Source of the DNA: Hemerocallis citrina
Lineage: Eukaryota > Streptophyta > Magnoliopsida > Asparagales > Asphodelaceae
Assembly (NCBI GenBank): GCA_017893485.1
Contig: CM030358.1
Location: 251,203,228-251,267,227, forward strand
Direction: 5' to 3'
Length of the DNA stretch: 64,000 nucleotides
The notes under the pieces were generated by a model, which was not told the DNA's origin, ran no database searches, and saw nothing but the letters and a program-made list of their open reading frames with translations. Every line of letters begins with the position of its first letter. The first letter of the stretch is position 1. Below are positions 26,211-37,449 of this stretch, piece by piece. A program made the translations under genes and the position numbers.

Positions 26211-26903
26211 TTTTCTTCTACTTTCATCACATCTCCACTATGTACTAGTCCTTAGTTTTATTTAAAAATCATGAACAAAATAATCACTAGAGTTAGCCTC
26301 TCCATCAACCGGACTTATTCATTCATTTTACCATGACCAACCTTGGTCTAATTTCAATTCAATTCATCTTTCTCAATGCCGGGGAGACTTAGCTACTCTA
26401 TTTCAAATTTCATTTCACAATCTTTAAGTCATAACCACTTTCATGTCACAATTTCACATTCTTTCTTATTCATGATTACTCTTTGTTCACAGTCCATAGT
26501 GAATACTTATAACTCATAAAAATTCATATTCATGGCCAACAATTTCATCAACATGATTTCTAAATTCCATAATCATACAATAGACTCATGCACTTTATAA
26601 TTAAACACTCATACTTCACATTTTACACAATATTCTCAAGTGAGAATTTATAACATCAAGTCACACCACAAAATCACTTCCTAATAAGTCCATTTCAATA
26701 TATCTTTATAATTGGAAATTTCCATAAAAGTGTCGTAGAACCATAGCTTTAATTATACTATTTGTTCACAAACTATATTATATTTTCTTCAAATAATACC
26801 CAAACCAATCCCATAAAATTCCTTGTATTTTTATGAAAATTACTATATTTATCTCACATTTTTTGGACATCACAAACTCCCAAAAAAAATGTTTTTATAA
26901 AGT

Positions 26904-26990
26904 GCTAGGGGAAGGATTCGAACCCAGCACGGTAGAGAAAGAGGCCAGAGCACCCGCCAATAGGCCAATCTGTGCTAGCGACTAGAAGAG
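26904..26990 (-). repeat. tRNA-like module 2 in 3' LTR of C
   Basis: The minus strand carries an A-box-like TGGCCTATTGG (26957-26967) and a B-box-like GGTTCGAATCC (26914-26924). It is the counterpart of 12655-12732 in LTR E. Confidence 0.5.
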
Positions 26991-27057
26991 GGTGGATTAA
27001 GTATATGTGCTTCAGTTCGCTGTTCATATATAATTATACACAGTCAAGTAAAAAGAT

Positions 27058-27141
27058 GGTGAGGCCGGGTTTCGAACCACGCCGCTCAGGGAAACCGAAC
27101 ACAGTCACCGACCGCCTGAGCCACTGGCTCAGGTTGTCACA
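27058..27141 (-). repeat. tRNA-like module 1 in 3' LTR of C
   Basis: The minus strand begins GTGACAACCTGAGC, has an A-box-like TGGCTCAGGCGG (27112-27123) and a B-box-like GGTTCGAAACC (27068-27078). It is the counterpart of 12494-12577 in LTR E. Confidence 0.5.
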
Positions 27142-28797
27142 GTATGGGTTAAAACCCATTAGTTTCATATTCACACTGTTTTTTAGAAATCAACTCGATG
27201 TTCAAACAATTTGATTCATATTGCCTTTATATAAACCACTGAAAAATTCCAGATTTAATCATCTTTATTCAATCTTCAAAACAGCAAGTGTAAAATAAAT
27301 TTTTGTACTAAAAACATAATTTTCTCCACCCAAATTAATAATTTGTTTGATTAAAACTAGCAAATCTTTTATTTTCGACATTGAAAAGAATCGATTGATC
27401 TTCTAATCTCTCATTGTATCCCCAAATTTTCCATGATAATTTACTGGTTATTAATCTACATTCACAACACAATACAACTTTGGATTTTCCCATACTCATA
27501 CTAGCAAAAGAATTCATATAGCACATGAATAGGTGAAACTCAACAATTACTAAGTTTGGTACATTTCTAATTTGATGACAACAAGCAATTCTTTGGTTCA
27601 TTTATGCCACTTCTACACATGAATTCAAAGCATTCAATATACTTTTCTATTCAAATTCCATAGTGTTAATATCTTTATCAATTGTCATGTTTCAACCACA
27701 CAATTTGCAAGTAATTAATAAAGATTTTCACACATCATGCTAATCACATTGCATCATTATTCAATTAAACTAAATAATCATAGAAAGTGCTTCATATGGT
27801 ATAATTTCATGCAAGCATTTCACATACACAATTAATCACATCATTCTAAGCCATTCACATACTAACTTTTTAATTAGAGTGGTCTCTTATTAGTATTTTC
27901 CATGTATAGTGTTATCAATATACTAGCATGAACCCTATATTAGAAACATGAATTGTTTTACCCACCTTAATGGAGAGAACACAAAAGCAATAAGTCCTAG
28001 TAGATGAGAACACCTCCTCCTAGCCAAAGAGTGCACCACTCCAAGCTCCCAAGCCCTAGCCGAATGCTTCTCCAAGCCGATTGCTCCCCTAGCCGAATGC
28101 TTCCCTCCTTGGCCGAAAGCTCCAAGCAACCAAAGAACCACACACTCTCTTATCTTTTATAACTCTCACAATATATTACTATAGCTTTAGAAATTACACT
28201 TTGCATATCAAAAATTAGCCATGAGAAGGGGGGTATTTATACTAAAAAAATGAGGGGAATGGAGGGCTAAGATCATCTTGGTGGTTGCAAAATGAAAGGC
28301 TTAGATTCAAGTAGGAGTTAGGAAAACTACCCACCTCCTTGAAACTACCCCCATGTTCTCCACACCAAAAATTCAATTTCCCTCCAAAGAAGAATGCTAC
28401 CGGCCCCAAATAGTGAGTGTGCATTGCACGTGTACGTGTAGTGCACGTGCATGCAACTAGGCCAAATTTGTACATTCCAAAATTGTATAAAAAAATAATT
28501 TTGTTTAAAAAAGTCTTCTACATGACAAGTTTAATTAAAATAAATTAATTCATGGGCTTTCTTTTTGGGCCAAACTAATTATAAAAATAATTAAAATAAA
28601 AATGCTTTTGGGCTTTTTAAGAAAAGGCTTTTTAGTTAGATCAAATAAGGCTTTTAAAGAAGGCTTTTTGTACTAAAATAATTTGAGAAAATTATATTTA
28701 AACATACACATCAAAAATAATCCAACAAAAACATTACACGTGCACAACACGTGCAAAATAAATAATTTTTCATTAATTGAAAAATCAGGGTATTACA

Positions 28798-28813
28798 GCA
28801 CTCCCTCCTTAGA
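28798..28813 (-). other. Polypurine tract of element C
   Basis: The minus strand reads AAGGAGGGAGTGC immediately before the 3' LTR. Confidence 0.65.
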
Positions 28814-28902
28814 ATAGTTCCGTCCCCGGAACTACAATCAAGAGCGAGGAAAACAAACAAAATACAACACACTCAACAAGAAATAAAGATACAAAAATAC
28901 AA

Positions 28903-31900
28903 TCAAGCAAAAAGCTCAGGATAGTCCCTCAACATCCTCTCCTCAGATTCCCAAGTAGCCTCTTCAACCAAGTGGTTTCTCCAGACTACCTTGACCATCG
29001 GTATCGTCTTATTCCTCAAGACTTTCTCTCGACGATCAACAATCTCAACAGGAGACTCGATGTAATTCAGGTCTAACTGCAAACCTTCCGGCACTTCAGG
29101 CAAATGATGACTCGGGTCCGGAATATAACCTCTCAGCATAGACACATGAAAGACATTGTGCACCTGAGACAACTCTTCCAGTAATTCAAGCCGGTAAGCA
29201 GTTTTCCCGATCCTTTTCAATATCTTATACGGGCCTATAAACCTCGGGGCTAACTTCCCGCCTTTGCCAAAACGAACCACACCTTTACTGGGTGATACCT
29301 TCAGGAAGACGAAGTCACCAACCTCAAACTCAAGGTCCCTTCTCCGGTTGTCTGCATAGCTTTTCTGCCTGCTCTGAGCTTCCACCAACCTTTTCCTGAT
29401 CAGATCAATCTTCTCAGAAGTCAGTTGTACAAGCTCAGGACCAAACAACTGACGCTCCCCTACTTCATACCAACAAACAGGAGTCCTGCACTTCCTGCCA
29501 TACAAAGCTTCGTACGGCGCCATCCCAATACTGGCCTGAAAACTGTTGTTGTAGGCAAACTCCACCAAAGGTAAATGCCTTTCCCAACTGCCTCCAAAGT
29601 CTAGTATGCAACACCGCAGCATATCCTCAAGAATACGATTGACTCTCTCGGTCTGCCCATCGGTTTGCGGATGAAAAGCAGTGCTGAAATCTGTTTTGGT
29701 ACCCAAAGCTGCCTGAAGACTCCTCCAGAAATGCGAAGTAAACCGCGCATCTCGATCAGACACAATAGTCGAAGGAACGCCATGAAGTCGGACAATCTCA
29801 CCAACATACATCTCAGCCAACTTGTCCATCGAAGCAGTGAGTTTCATCGCCAAAAAGTGAGCGGACTTGGTAAGTCGATCGACTATAACCCAAATTGCAT
29901 CATTGCCTTTAGAACTCTTAGGCAATCCCGTACTGAAATCCATACTGATGTTATCCCACTTCCATTCCGGAATAGGTAACGGCTGTAATAGACCTCCGGG
30001 TCTCTGATTTTCGGCTTTGACTTGCTGACAAACCTCACACTTCGCGACAAATTCAGCCACATCCCGCTTCAAACCTGACCACCAGAAATGCTGCTTGATG
30101 TCTTTGTACATCTTAGTACTCCCAGGATGTGCCGACAGAAGAGTAGCATGCGCCTCCTGAAGAATACTTTCTTTCAGGTCCGCCTGATTTGGAACGCACA
30201 ACCTATCTCCGAACCACAGCACTCCATCCCTGATCTGAAAACCGGGCAACCTGCCAGCACCAACCTGCTCCTTCATCTTCAGAATATCAGCATCAACTTC
30301 CTGACTTGCAATGATCCTTGCATTCAAAGTAGGCTGAAGCCTCAACTGAGCCAAGGATGCTCCCAATCCTTGCAAGACAACCTCAATACCAGCTCGGTCC
30401 AGCTCCTCAATCAGATGCCTCTGAGTCGTAATCAAACAGGCCAAACTGCTTTTGCGACTAAGTGCATCAGCAACAACATTAGCCTTTCCAGGATGATACT
30501 TGATCTCAGGTCGCATATCCTCGAGCACTTCCAACCATCTCCGCTGTCTCAGATTGAGATCCCTCTGCTGATATATATACTTCAAGCTCTTGTGATCCGT
30601 GTACATATTCAACTTCTCGCCGTACACGTAGTGCCTCCATTGCTTCAAAGCAAAAATAATCGCAGCCAACTCTAGATCATGAGTCGGATAATTTTTCTCA
30701 TGCGGTCTTAGTTGCCTAGACCCATAAGCGATTACTCTTCCTTATTGCATTAAGACACAACCAAGCCCCCGATGTGAAGCATCGCTATAAACATCATACT
30801 CGACACCAGCTCTAGGCAAAGCCAAAATAGGTGCAGTAGTCAGTCTATCTTTCAACTCCTGAAAACTCGCCTCACATTGCTCGGTCCACTTGAAGCTCAC
30901 ATTCTTCTTGGTCAGCCCTGTAAGCGGTACAGCTATCTGAGCATAACCTTGAATGAATCTCCGATAATACCCAGTCATCCCAAGGAAACTTCTGACTTCC
31001 TTCACTGTAGTAGGCCTCGCCCAATCTCTCACTGCCTCTATCTTCTGAGGATCAGTTGCCACTCCCTCCTTAGAAAGGATGTGACCTAGGAATGCCACTT
31101 CAGATTTCCAGAAATCACACTTGGATAACTTGGCATACAACTGCTGCTCTTCCAGCTTCTGCAACACCGCTGCCATATGCTCAGTGTGCTCCTCCTCAGA
31201 CTTGGAGTACACGAGAATATCGTCGATAAACACCACGACGAAAGAATCAATAAACGGCCTCAGAACTCTGTTCATCAAGTCCATGAAGATTGCAGGTGCA
31301 TTCGTCACTCCGAATGGCATAACTAAGAATTCGTAATGCCCATGCCGAGTTCTAAATGCAGTCTTGTGCACATCTTCAGCTTTCACTCGAACTTGGTGGT
31401 AACCTGATCGAAGATCTATTTTGGAGAATACAGCTGCTCCTTGCAGACGATCGAACAAGTCATCAATTCGAGGAATCGGATACTTATTATGAACAGTGAC
31501 CTTATTCAGCTCCCGGTAATCGATGCACATTCTCATCGATCCATCCTTCTTCTTTACCAAAAGCACTGGTGCTCCCCAAGGTGACGCACTAGGTTGAATA
31601 AAGCCTTTTCCCAACAGTTCCTCAATCTGCCGTTTCACCTCATCCTGTTCCACTGGAGCCATCCTATAAGGTGCCTTAGAAATGGGTGCACTTCCCGGTT
31701 GAACAGTGATGCTGAACTCTACATCACGATGCGGGGGTAACCCAGGAAAATCTTCCAAGAACACAGTCGGATAGTCCCGAACCACAGGAATCCCTTGCAC
31801 TTCCACAGGAGTCTCTTCCTTGCGGATAGTAGCCACCAGCTTAGAACATTTCCGCTTCCCTTGGAACACGACTTCAGGTCCACCTGGAGCCTTCACTGTC

Positions 31901-33288
31901 ACCGTCTTGGTCTTACACTCGATGCTTGCACTGTACACCGACATCCAGTCAATGCCAATGATAACGTCGACTCCCAAGATAGTCAGCTCGATCAGATCAA
32001 TGCCAAAGATTCTATCCCCAATCACAATCTCGCAATCAGCATAATACCGATCAGTGGTTAAAGTTTCCCCTGACGGAGTAGCTACTGATAAGATCTTGCC
32101 TGGGAAAATCTTCGGTTCAACTCCCAACACTTTAGCAAACTTTGGAGACACAAAAGTATGAGAGGATCCAGTATCAAACAATACGACAGCTTTAATTCCA
32201 TTAAGATAGAGTTCGCCTGTTACATAATATACACCATTACATAACAGCCTCACTAAACAAAGGGAAAGGAAATGACAAAGACTCTAAACACCAGCCCTCG
32301 TACCAGAGATGACCTGATCTGCCTCCTCAGCATCAGCTTCTGTCAAGGCAAATACTCGCCCTTATTGGTACGGCCTCTTCCCAGCCTGCTGCGTTGGTGC
32401 GCCGCTATTACTGTGCTGAAGTTTGGGACAATGAGATCGGTAGTGTCCCGCTTCCCCACAGTTAAAGCAAGTCACCGCAGAAGGTCTCGCCACATTGTTT
32501 CCGGGTCCTCCAGCTACACTAACAGCGTTTGCCCCTGTCGGTTTGAACCTCTGTGCAGATGGTTGCCCCTTGAAACTCCCCGAATGTGCAGGCCTCTTAC
32601 CAGACTGCCAGTTGTTCCTCCTGTTCTGAACAACATGGAACTGCTCCATATCCGCCTCCGTCGCTGCCGCCCTCTTGACCAGCTTATCGAACCTCCTGAT
32701 ACCAAGGGGTATCATACGAGATCTCAAGCTAGGCCTCAGACCATGCTCGAACTTGCGAGCTTTCTTGGCCTCATCCGCCACCAGTTCTGGAGCATACCTA
32801 GAGAGCTGAGTGAACTTGGTCTCATAGGCTCTCACTGACATGCTGCCTTGCTGAAGCGACAGGAACTCCATCGCCTTCTTCTCCTGGACGTCGGAGGGGA
32901 AATAATGGCTGCGGAACTCCTCCAGAAATTCCTCCCAACCAAACAACAGACCTCCCATGGTCCTCTTCACGGATTGCCACCAAACCGCTGCATCCTTCTC
33001 CAGCTGCAAGGTTGCCAACTTGACCTTGCTACCCTCCGGTGTCTCCAACACCTCGAAGATTGTCTCCACTTGCCGTATCCAGTTGTCAGCCGCATCTGGG
33101 TCTGACTTTCCCTCGAATACGGGTGGTTTCATTCTCTTGAACGATTCCACCAGCTTTATCGCCTCGGGCACTGGATTCGCCGGCCCCCTAGCTTGGTTCT
33201 GAGCCACTGCATTCAGCGTCTGGTAGACCCTAGCAAGCTCAGTCTCCAGATCCAAACCTTCCCCATTCCTTGCTCCTCTTCTCGACAT
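28903..33288 (-). pseudogene. gag-pol: Element C gag-pol, one frame with three stops
   Basis: The likely start is MSRRGARN at 33288. Gag carries a retrotransposon gag domain and zinc knuckle CFNCGEAGHYRSHC. Then come protease (FDTGSSHTF), RT (FIDDIL), RNase H (YSDAS), integrase (HHCC zinc region; [24 protein letters not shown]), a GPY-like module (FIGPYKIL) and a chromodomain-like end ([15 protein letters not shown]), closing at 28903. In-frame stops are TAA at 32362-32364, TAG near 32288 and TAA at 30742-30744. Everything stays in a single frame, so only stop codons break it. Chromodomains in this group are thought to steer integration into heterochromatin. Confidence 0.93.
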
Positions 33289-33433
33289 ATTCTGATGCAA
33301 AAGATCCGTCAAATTCGAAGTATAAAACAAGAATTTAAACCAACTTCCATTTCATTGAATTCCAAAAGTTTATACATTCGAATTTAAAAACATCTCTAAA
33401 CATCAGAATGAAAGAAACAGAAGCTACAACACT

Positions 33434-33859
33434 CTAACTCCTACGGGTCCTCTTCGCTGCTCGAAGTTCTTCCCGCAGTTCATCAAACTCATCCTTCAGC
33501 ACATCAGTTAGGTTCTTTTTCTTCTCAAGTTCCCAAATCCGATGGCTAAGAACAGAATAGTCAGCCTTCCGCTTCTCCAGCTGAGCCTCCAACAATCCAA
33601 CTCTCTCCTTCAGGGTTTCCACTTGCCTCTGAAGAGAAGCCACAAGACCACTGGGAACTGGTACTTCCTCTTCGTCGGAAGAAGAATCATCAGATGAATC
33701 CGGAGGTGGGGTGATCTCTCGGGATTCAGGGTACTCCTCATCATCAGAATCAGCTTGTCCAGGGTAGTACTCGTCCTCGGAATCTGCCTGTCCAGGATGG
33801 TACTCTTCCTCAATGATGTGCCAGTCGTCGCCTCCAGCAGGGTCGAAGTGATCAGCCAT
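33434..33859 (-). CDS. Small acidic coiled-coil ORF upstream of gag in element C
   Basis: Unrecognised protein of about 141 residues. I take the ATG at 33859 (MADHFDP) as start because the preceding residues look like leader sequence; the frame itself opens at 33913. The N-terminal half is very acidic with two repeats of PGQADS(E/D)DE and Ser/Asp/Glu runs. The C-terminal half is a Leu-heptad coiled coil (VETLKERVGLLEAQLEKR) ending in basic residues. It lies between the primer site and gag, so it would be the first frame on the genomic RNA. Its frame is uninterrupted while gag-pol is not. It could be a regulatory or gag-accessory protein; function unknown. Confidence 0.55.
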   Translation of the reverse strand: MADHFDPAGGDDWHIIEEEYHPGQADSEDEYYPGQADSDDEEYPESREITPPPDSSDDSSSDEEEVPVPSGLVASLQRQVETLKERVGLLEAQLEKRKADYSVLSHRIWELEKKKNLTDVLKDEFDELREELRAAKRTRRS

Positions 33860-34009
33860 CTTAGAAATAGAGAGAAGAAGCATAAATCTCAGAGCAACAC
33901 AAATGTAAGTCACTTACATTTAAATCTCTAGATTCAAACACACGCTCTAATGTCCACTTCTAGGGTGTCGTTCCCTATAAATTTGTACAAGTGTGAAAGT
34001 GTAGAAAGC

Positions 34010-34024
34010 CTGGTTCTGATACCA
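34010..34024 (-). other. Primer-binding site of element C
   Basis: The minus strand reads TGGTATCAGAACCAG beginning three bases inside the 5' LTR. This is the initiator-methionine tRNA complement, with an A where G is usual after TGGTATCAGA. Confidence 0.8.
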
Positions 34025-34027
34025 CTC

Positions 34028-37000
34028 TGTAACGCCCCGAATCCCAAATACACTTAATTCGAGATGTTCTACAGGATCTTTTCACTTTCTTAGTACACTT
34101 TTACAGGAAAATAAAAACTTTTCATCATACTTCAGAGATTACATCATAATTACATCTTTCTTTTGCACAGCGGAAGTAAAATACAACAATTGAATATAAG
34201 TACAACAGCTTGATAAAATCTTTAAGCATCCAAATCTTCTTAAATCTTTAGCATGACATTTACCTGCATGTTAGACTGTGGGTACGTCAGTTTATTCAAC
34301 CGACGATCATTATACACGGCCGTCCTCGCTTGCCGAAAATAGTATAACTTAACATTTCATATTTAGCAAACACAAACTTGTCACATTCAAACTAAAGGGA
34401 CTACCCTATTGATGTCGTGTGGTGATTGTGCACTTAGTCCTTAATGCAGTTAATTATATGACACTAATGCACACTTGTTCGGATTCTATGCATCCCATAC
34501 TACATAGGTCCGAGGGCAAGCCCTTATTCGTTCTTCATCTTGTTAGGGTTCAATCCCCCGTTATGTCTTAAACTACTACTGTAACTACGGTAGTGTCTTA
34601 GATGTCCTATGATCTATGAGCCCATGTCCAGGCAGCCTGGAGGGGAATCCCACGCACTGTCACGACGCATCGAGCAGGAAACCTATGGACAATTCAGCCT
34701 CCGCCATGGAACAATGGCACCACCCATAGCCACTCGAACATCCCACGAGCGTCGCCACCGGGACGATAATTCCGGAGTAGCGCCCACGCACTGTCTTGAC
34801 GCATCAAGCAGGCAACCTGTGAATCGCTCTCACACCGCTATCCGTTGGCCCTCATACTCATGTTTTTCTTCTACTTTCATCATATCTCCACTATGTACTA
34901 GTCCTTAGTTTTATTTAAAAATCATGAACAAAATAATCACTAGAGTTAGCCTCTCCATCAACCGGACTTATTCATTCATTTTACCATGACCAACCTTGGT
35001 CTAATTTCAATTCAATTCATCTTTCTCAATGCCGGGGAGACTTAGCTACTCTATTTCAAATTTCATTTCACAATCTTTAAGTCATAACCACTTTCATGTC
35101 ACAATTTCACATTCTTTCTTATTCATGATTACTCTTTGTTCACAGTCCATAGTGAATACTTATAACTCATAAAAATTCATATTCATGGCCAACAATTTCA
35201 TCAACATGATTTCTAAATTCCATAATCATACAATAGACTCATGCACTTTATAATTAAACACTCATACTTCACATTTTACACAATATTCTCAAGTGAGAAT
35301 TTATAACATCAAGTCACACCACAAAATCACTTCCTAATAAGTCCATTTCAATATATCTTTATAATTGGAAATTTCCATAAAAGTGTCGTAGAACCATAGC
35401 TTTAATTATACTATTTGTTCACAAACTATATTATATTTTCTTCAAATAATACCCAAACCAATCCCATAAAATTCCTTGTATTTTTATGAAAATTACTATA
35501 TTTATCTCACATTTTTTGGACATCACAAACTCCCAAAAAAAATGTTTTTATAAAGTGCTAGGGGAAGGATTCGAACCCAGCACGGTAGAGAAAGAGGCCA
35601 GAGCACCCGCCAATAGGCCAATCTGTGCTAGCGACTAGAAGAGGATGGATTAAGTATATGTGCTTCAGTTCGCTGTTCATATATAATTATACACAGTCAA
35701 GTAAAAAGATGGTGAGGCCGGGTTTCGAACCACGCCGCTCAGGGAAACCGAACACAGTCACCGACCGCCTGAGCCACTGGCTCAGGTTGTCACAGTATGG
35801 GTTAAAACCCATTAGTTTCATATTCACACTGTTTTTTAGAAATCAACTCGATGTTCAAACAATTTGATTCATATTGCCTTTATATAAACCACTGAAAAAT
35901 TCCAGATTTAATCATCTTTATTCAATCTTCAAAACAGCAAGTGAAAAATAAATTTTTGTACTAAAAACATAATTTTCTCCACCCAAATTAATAATTTGTT
36001 TGATTAAAACTAGCAAATCTTTTATTTTCGACATTGAAAAGAATCGATTGATCTTCTAATCTCTCATTGTATCCCCAAATTTTCCATGATAATTTACTGG
36101 TTATTAATCTACATTCACAACACAATACAACTTTGGATTTTCCCATACTCATACTAGCAAAAGAATTCATATAGCACATGAATAGGTGAAACTCAACAAT
36201 TACTAAGTTTGGTACATTTCTAATTTGATGACAACAAGCAATTCTTTGGTTCATTTATGCCACTTCTACACATGAATTCAAAGCATTCAATATACTTTTC
36301 TATTCAAATTCCATAGTGTTAATATCTTTATCAATTGTCATGTTTCAACCACACAATTTGCAAGTAATTAATAAAGATTTTCACACATCATGCTAATCAC
36401 ATTGCATCATTATTCAATTAAACTAAATAATCATAGAAAGTGCTTCATATGGTATAATTTCATGCAAGCATTTCACATACACAATTAATCACATCATTCT
36501 AAGCCATTCACATACTAACTTTTTAATTAGAGTGGTCTCTTATTAGTATTTTCCATGTACAGTGTTATCAATATACTAGCATGAACCCTATATTAGAAAC
36601 ATGAATTGTTTTACCCACCTTAATGGAGAGAACACAAAAGCAATAAGTCCTAGTAGATGAGAACACCTCCTCCTAGCCAAAGAGTGCACCACTCCAAGCT
36701 CCCAAGCCCTAGCCGAATGCTTCTCCAAGCCGATTGCTCCCCTAGCCGAATGCTTCCCTCCTTGGCCGAAAGCTCCAAGCAACCAAAGAACCACACACTC
36801 TCTTATCTTTTATAACTCTCACAATATATTACTATAGCTTTAGAAATTACACTTTGCATATCAAAAATTAGCCATGAGAAGGGGGGTATTTATACTAAAA
36901 AATGAGGGGAATGGAGGGCTAAGATCATCTTGGTGATTGCAAAATGAAAGGCTTAGATTCAAGTAAGAGTTAGGAAAACTACCCACCTCCTTGAAACTAC

Positions 37001-37449
37001 CCCCATGTTCTCCACACCAAAAATTCAATTTCCCTCCAAAGAAGAATGCTACCGGCCCCAAATAGTGAGTGTGCATTGCACGTGTACGTGTAGTGCACGT
37101 GCATGCAACTAGGCCAAATTTGTACATTCCAAAATTGTATAAAAAAATAATTTTGTTTAAAAAAGTCTTCTACATGACAAGTTTAATTAAAATAAATTAA
37201 TTCATGGGCTTTCTTTTTGGGCCAAACTAATTATAAAAATAATTAAAATAAAAATGCTTTTGGGCTTTTTAAGAAAAGGCTTTTTAGTTAGATCAAATAA
37301 GGCTTTTAAAGAAGGCTTTTTGTACTAAAATAATTTGAGAAAATTATATTTAAACATACACATCAAAAATAATCCAACAAAAACATTGCACGTGCACAAC
37401 ACGTGCAAAATAAATAATTTTTCATTAATTGAAAAATCAGGGTATTACA
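34028..37449 (-). repeat. 5' LTR of element C
   Basis: It is 3422 bp. The likely TATA box is TATTTATA at 36887-36894 on the plus strand, 555 bp from the sense start, leaving roughly 2.8 kb of transcribed leader in the LTR. A 5' splice-site-like AAGGTGGGTAAAAC lies near 36610 and is also seen in LTR E (AAGGTGGGTGAA, 11857-11868). tRNA-like modules repeat at 35557-35643 and 35711-35794. Confidence 0.95.

Larger units (their letters stand above)
25375..28797 (-). repeat. 3' LTR of element C
   Basis: It is 3423 bp, starting TGTAACGCCCCGAATCCC and ending CAGGGTATTACA on the plus strand. Likely TATA box at 28234-28241. It contains two tRNA-like modules and a GC-rich island around 25960-26210. Confidence 0.95.
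25375..37449 (-). mobile_element. Element C: Tekay/Del-type chromovirus (Ty3/gypsy)
   Basis: It is 12,075 bp with 3.42-kb LTRs (25375-28797 and 34028-37449) and target duplication AGTAG (25370-25374 and 37450-37454). RT precedes integrase, and integrase ends in a chromodomain-like region, which together with the very long LTRs places it with Tekay/Del. The two LTRs differ at about a dozen positions including one indel, so the insertion is young. It is inserted in the RNase H region of element D. Confidence 0.96.

Noticed and set aside
27335..27601. 88-codon frame in the LTR of element C, repeated at 35988-36254
   Set aside because: Both are LTR copies of one sequence, AT-rich, with no counterpart that I could see in LTR E.
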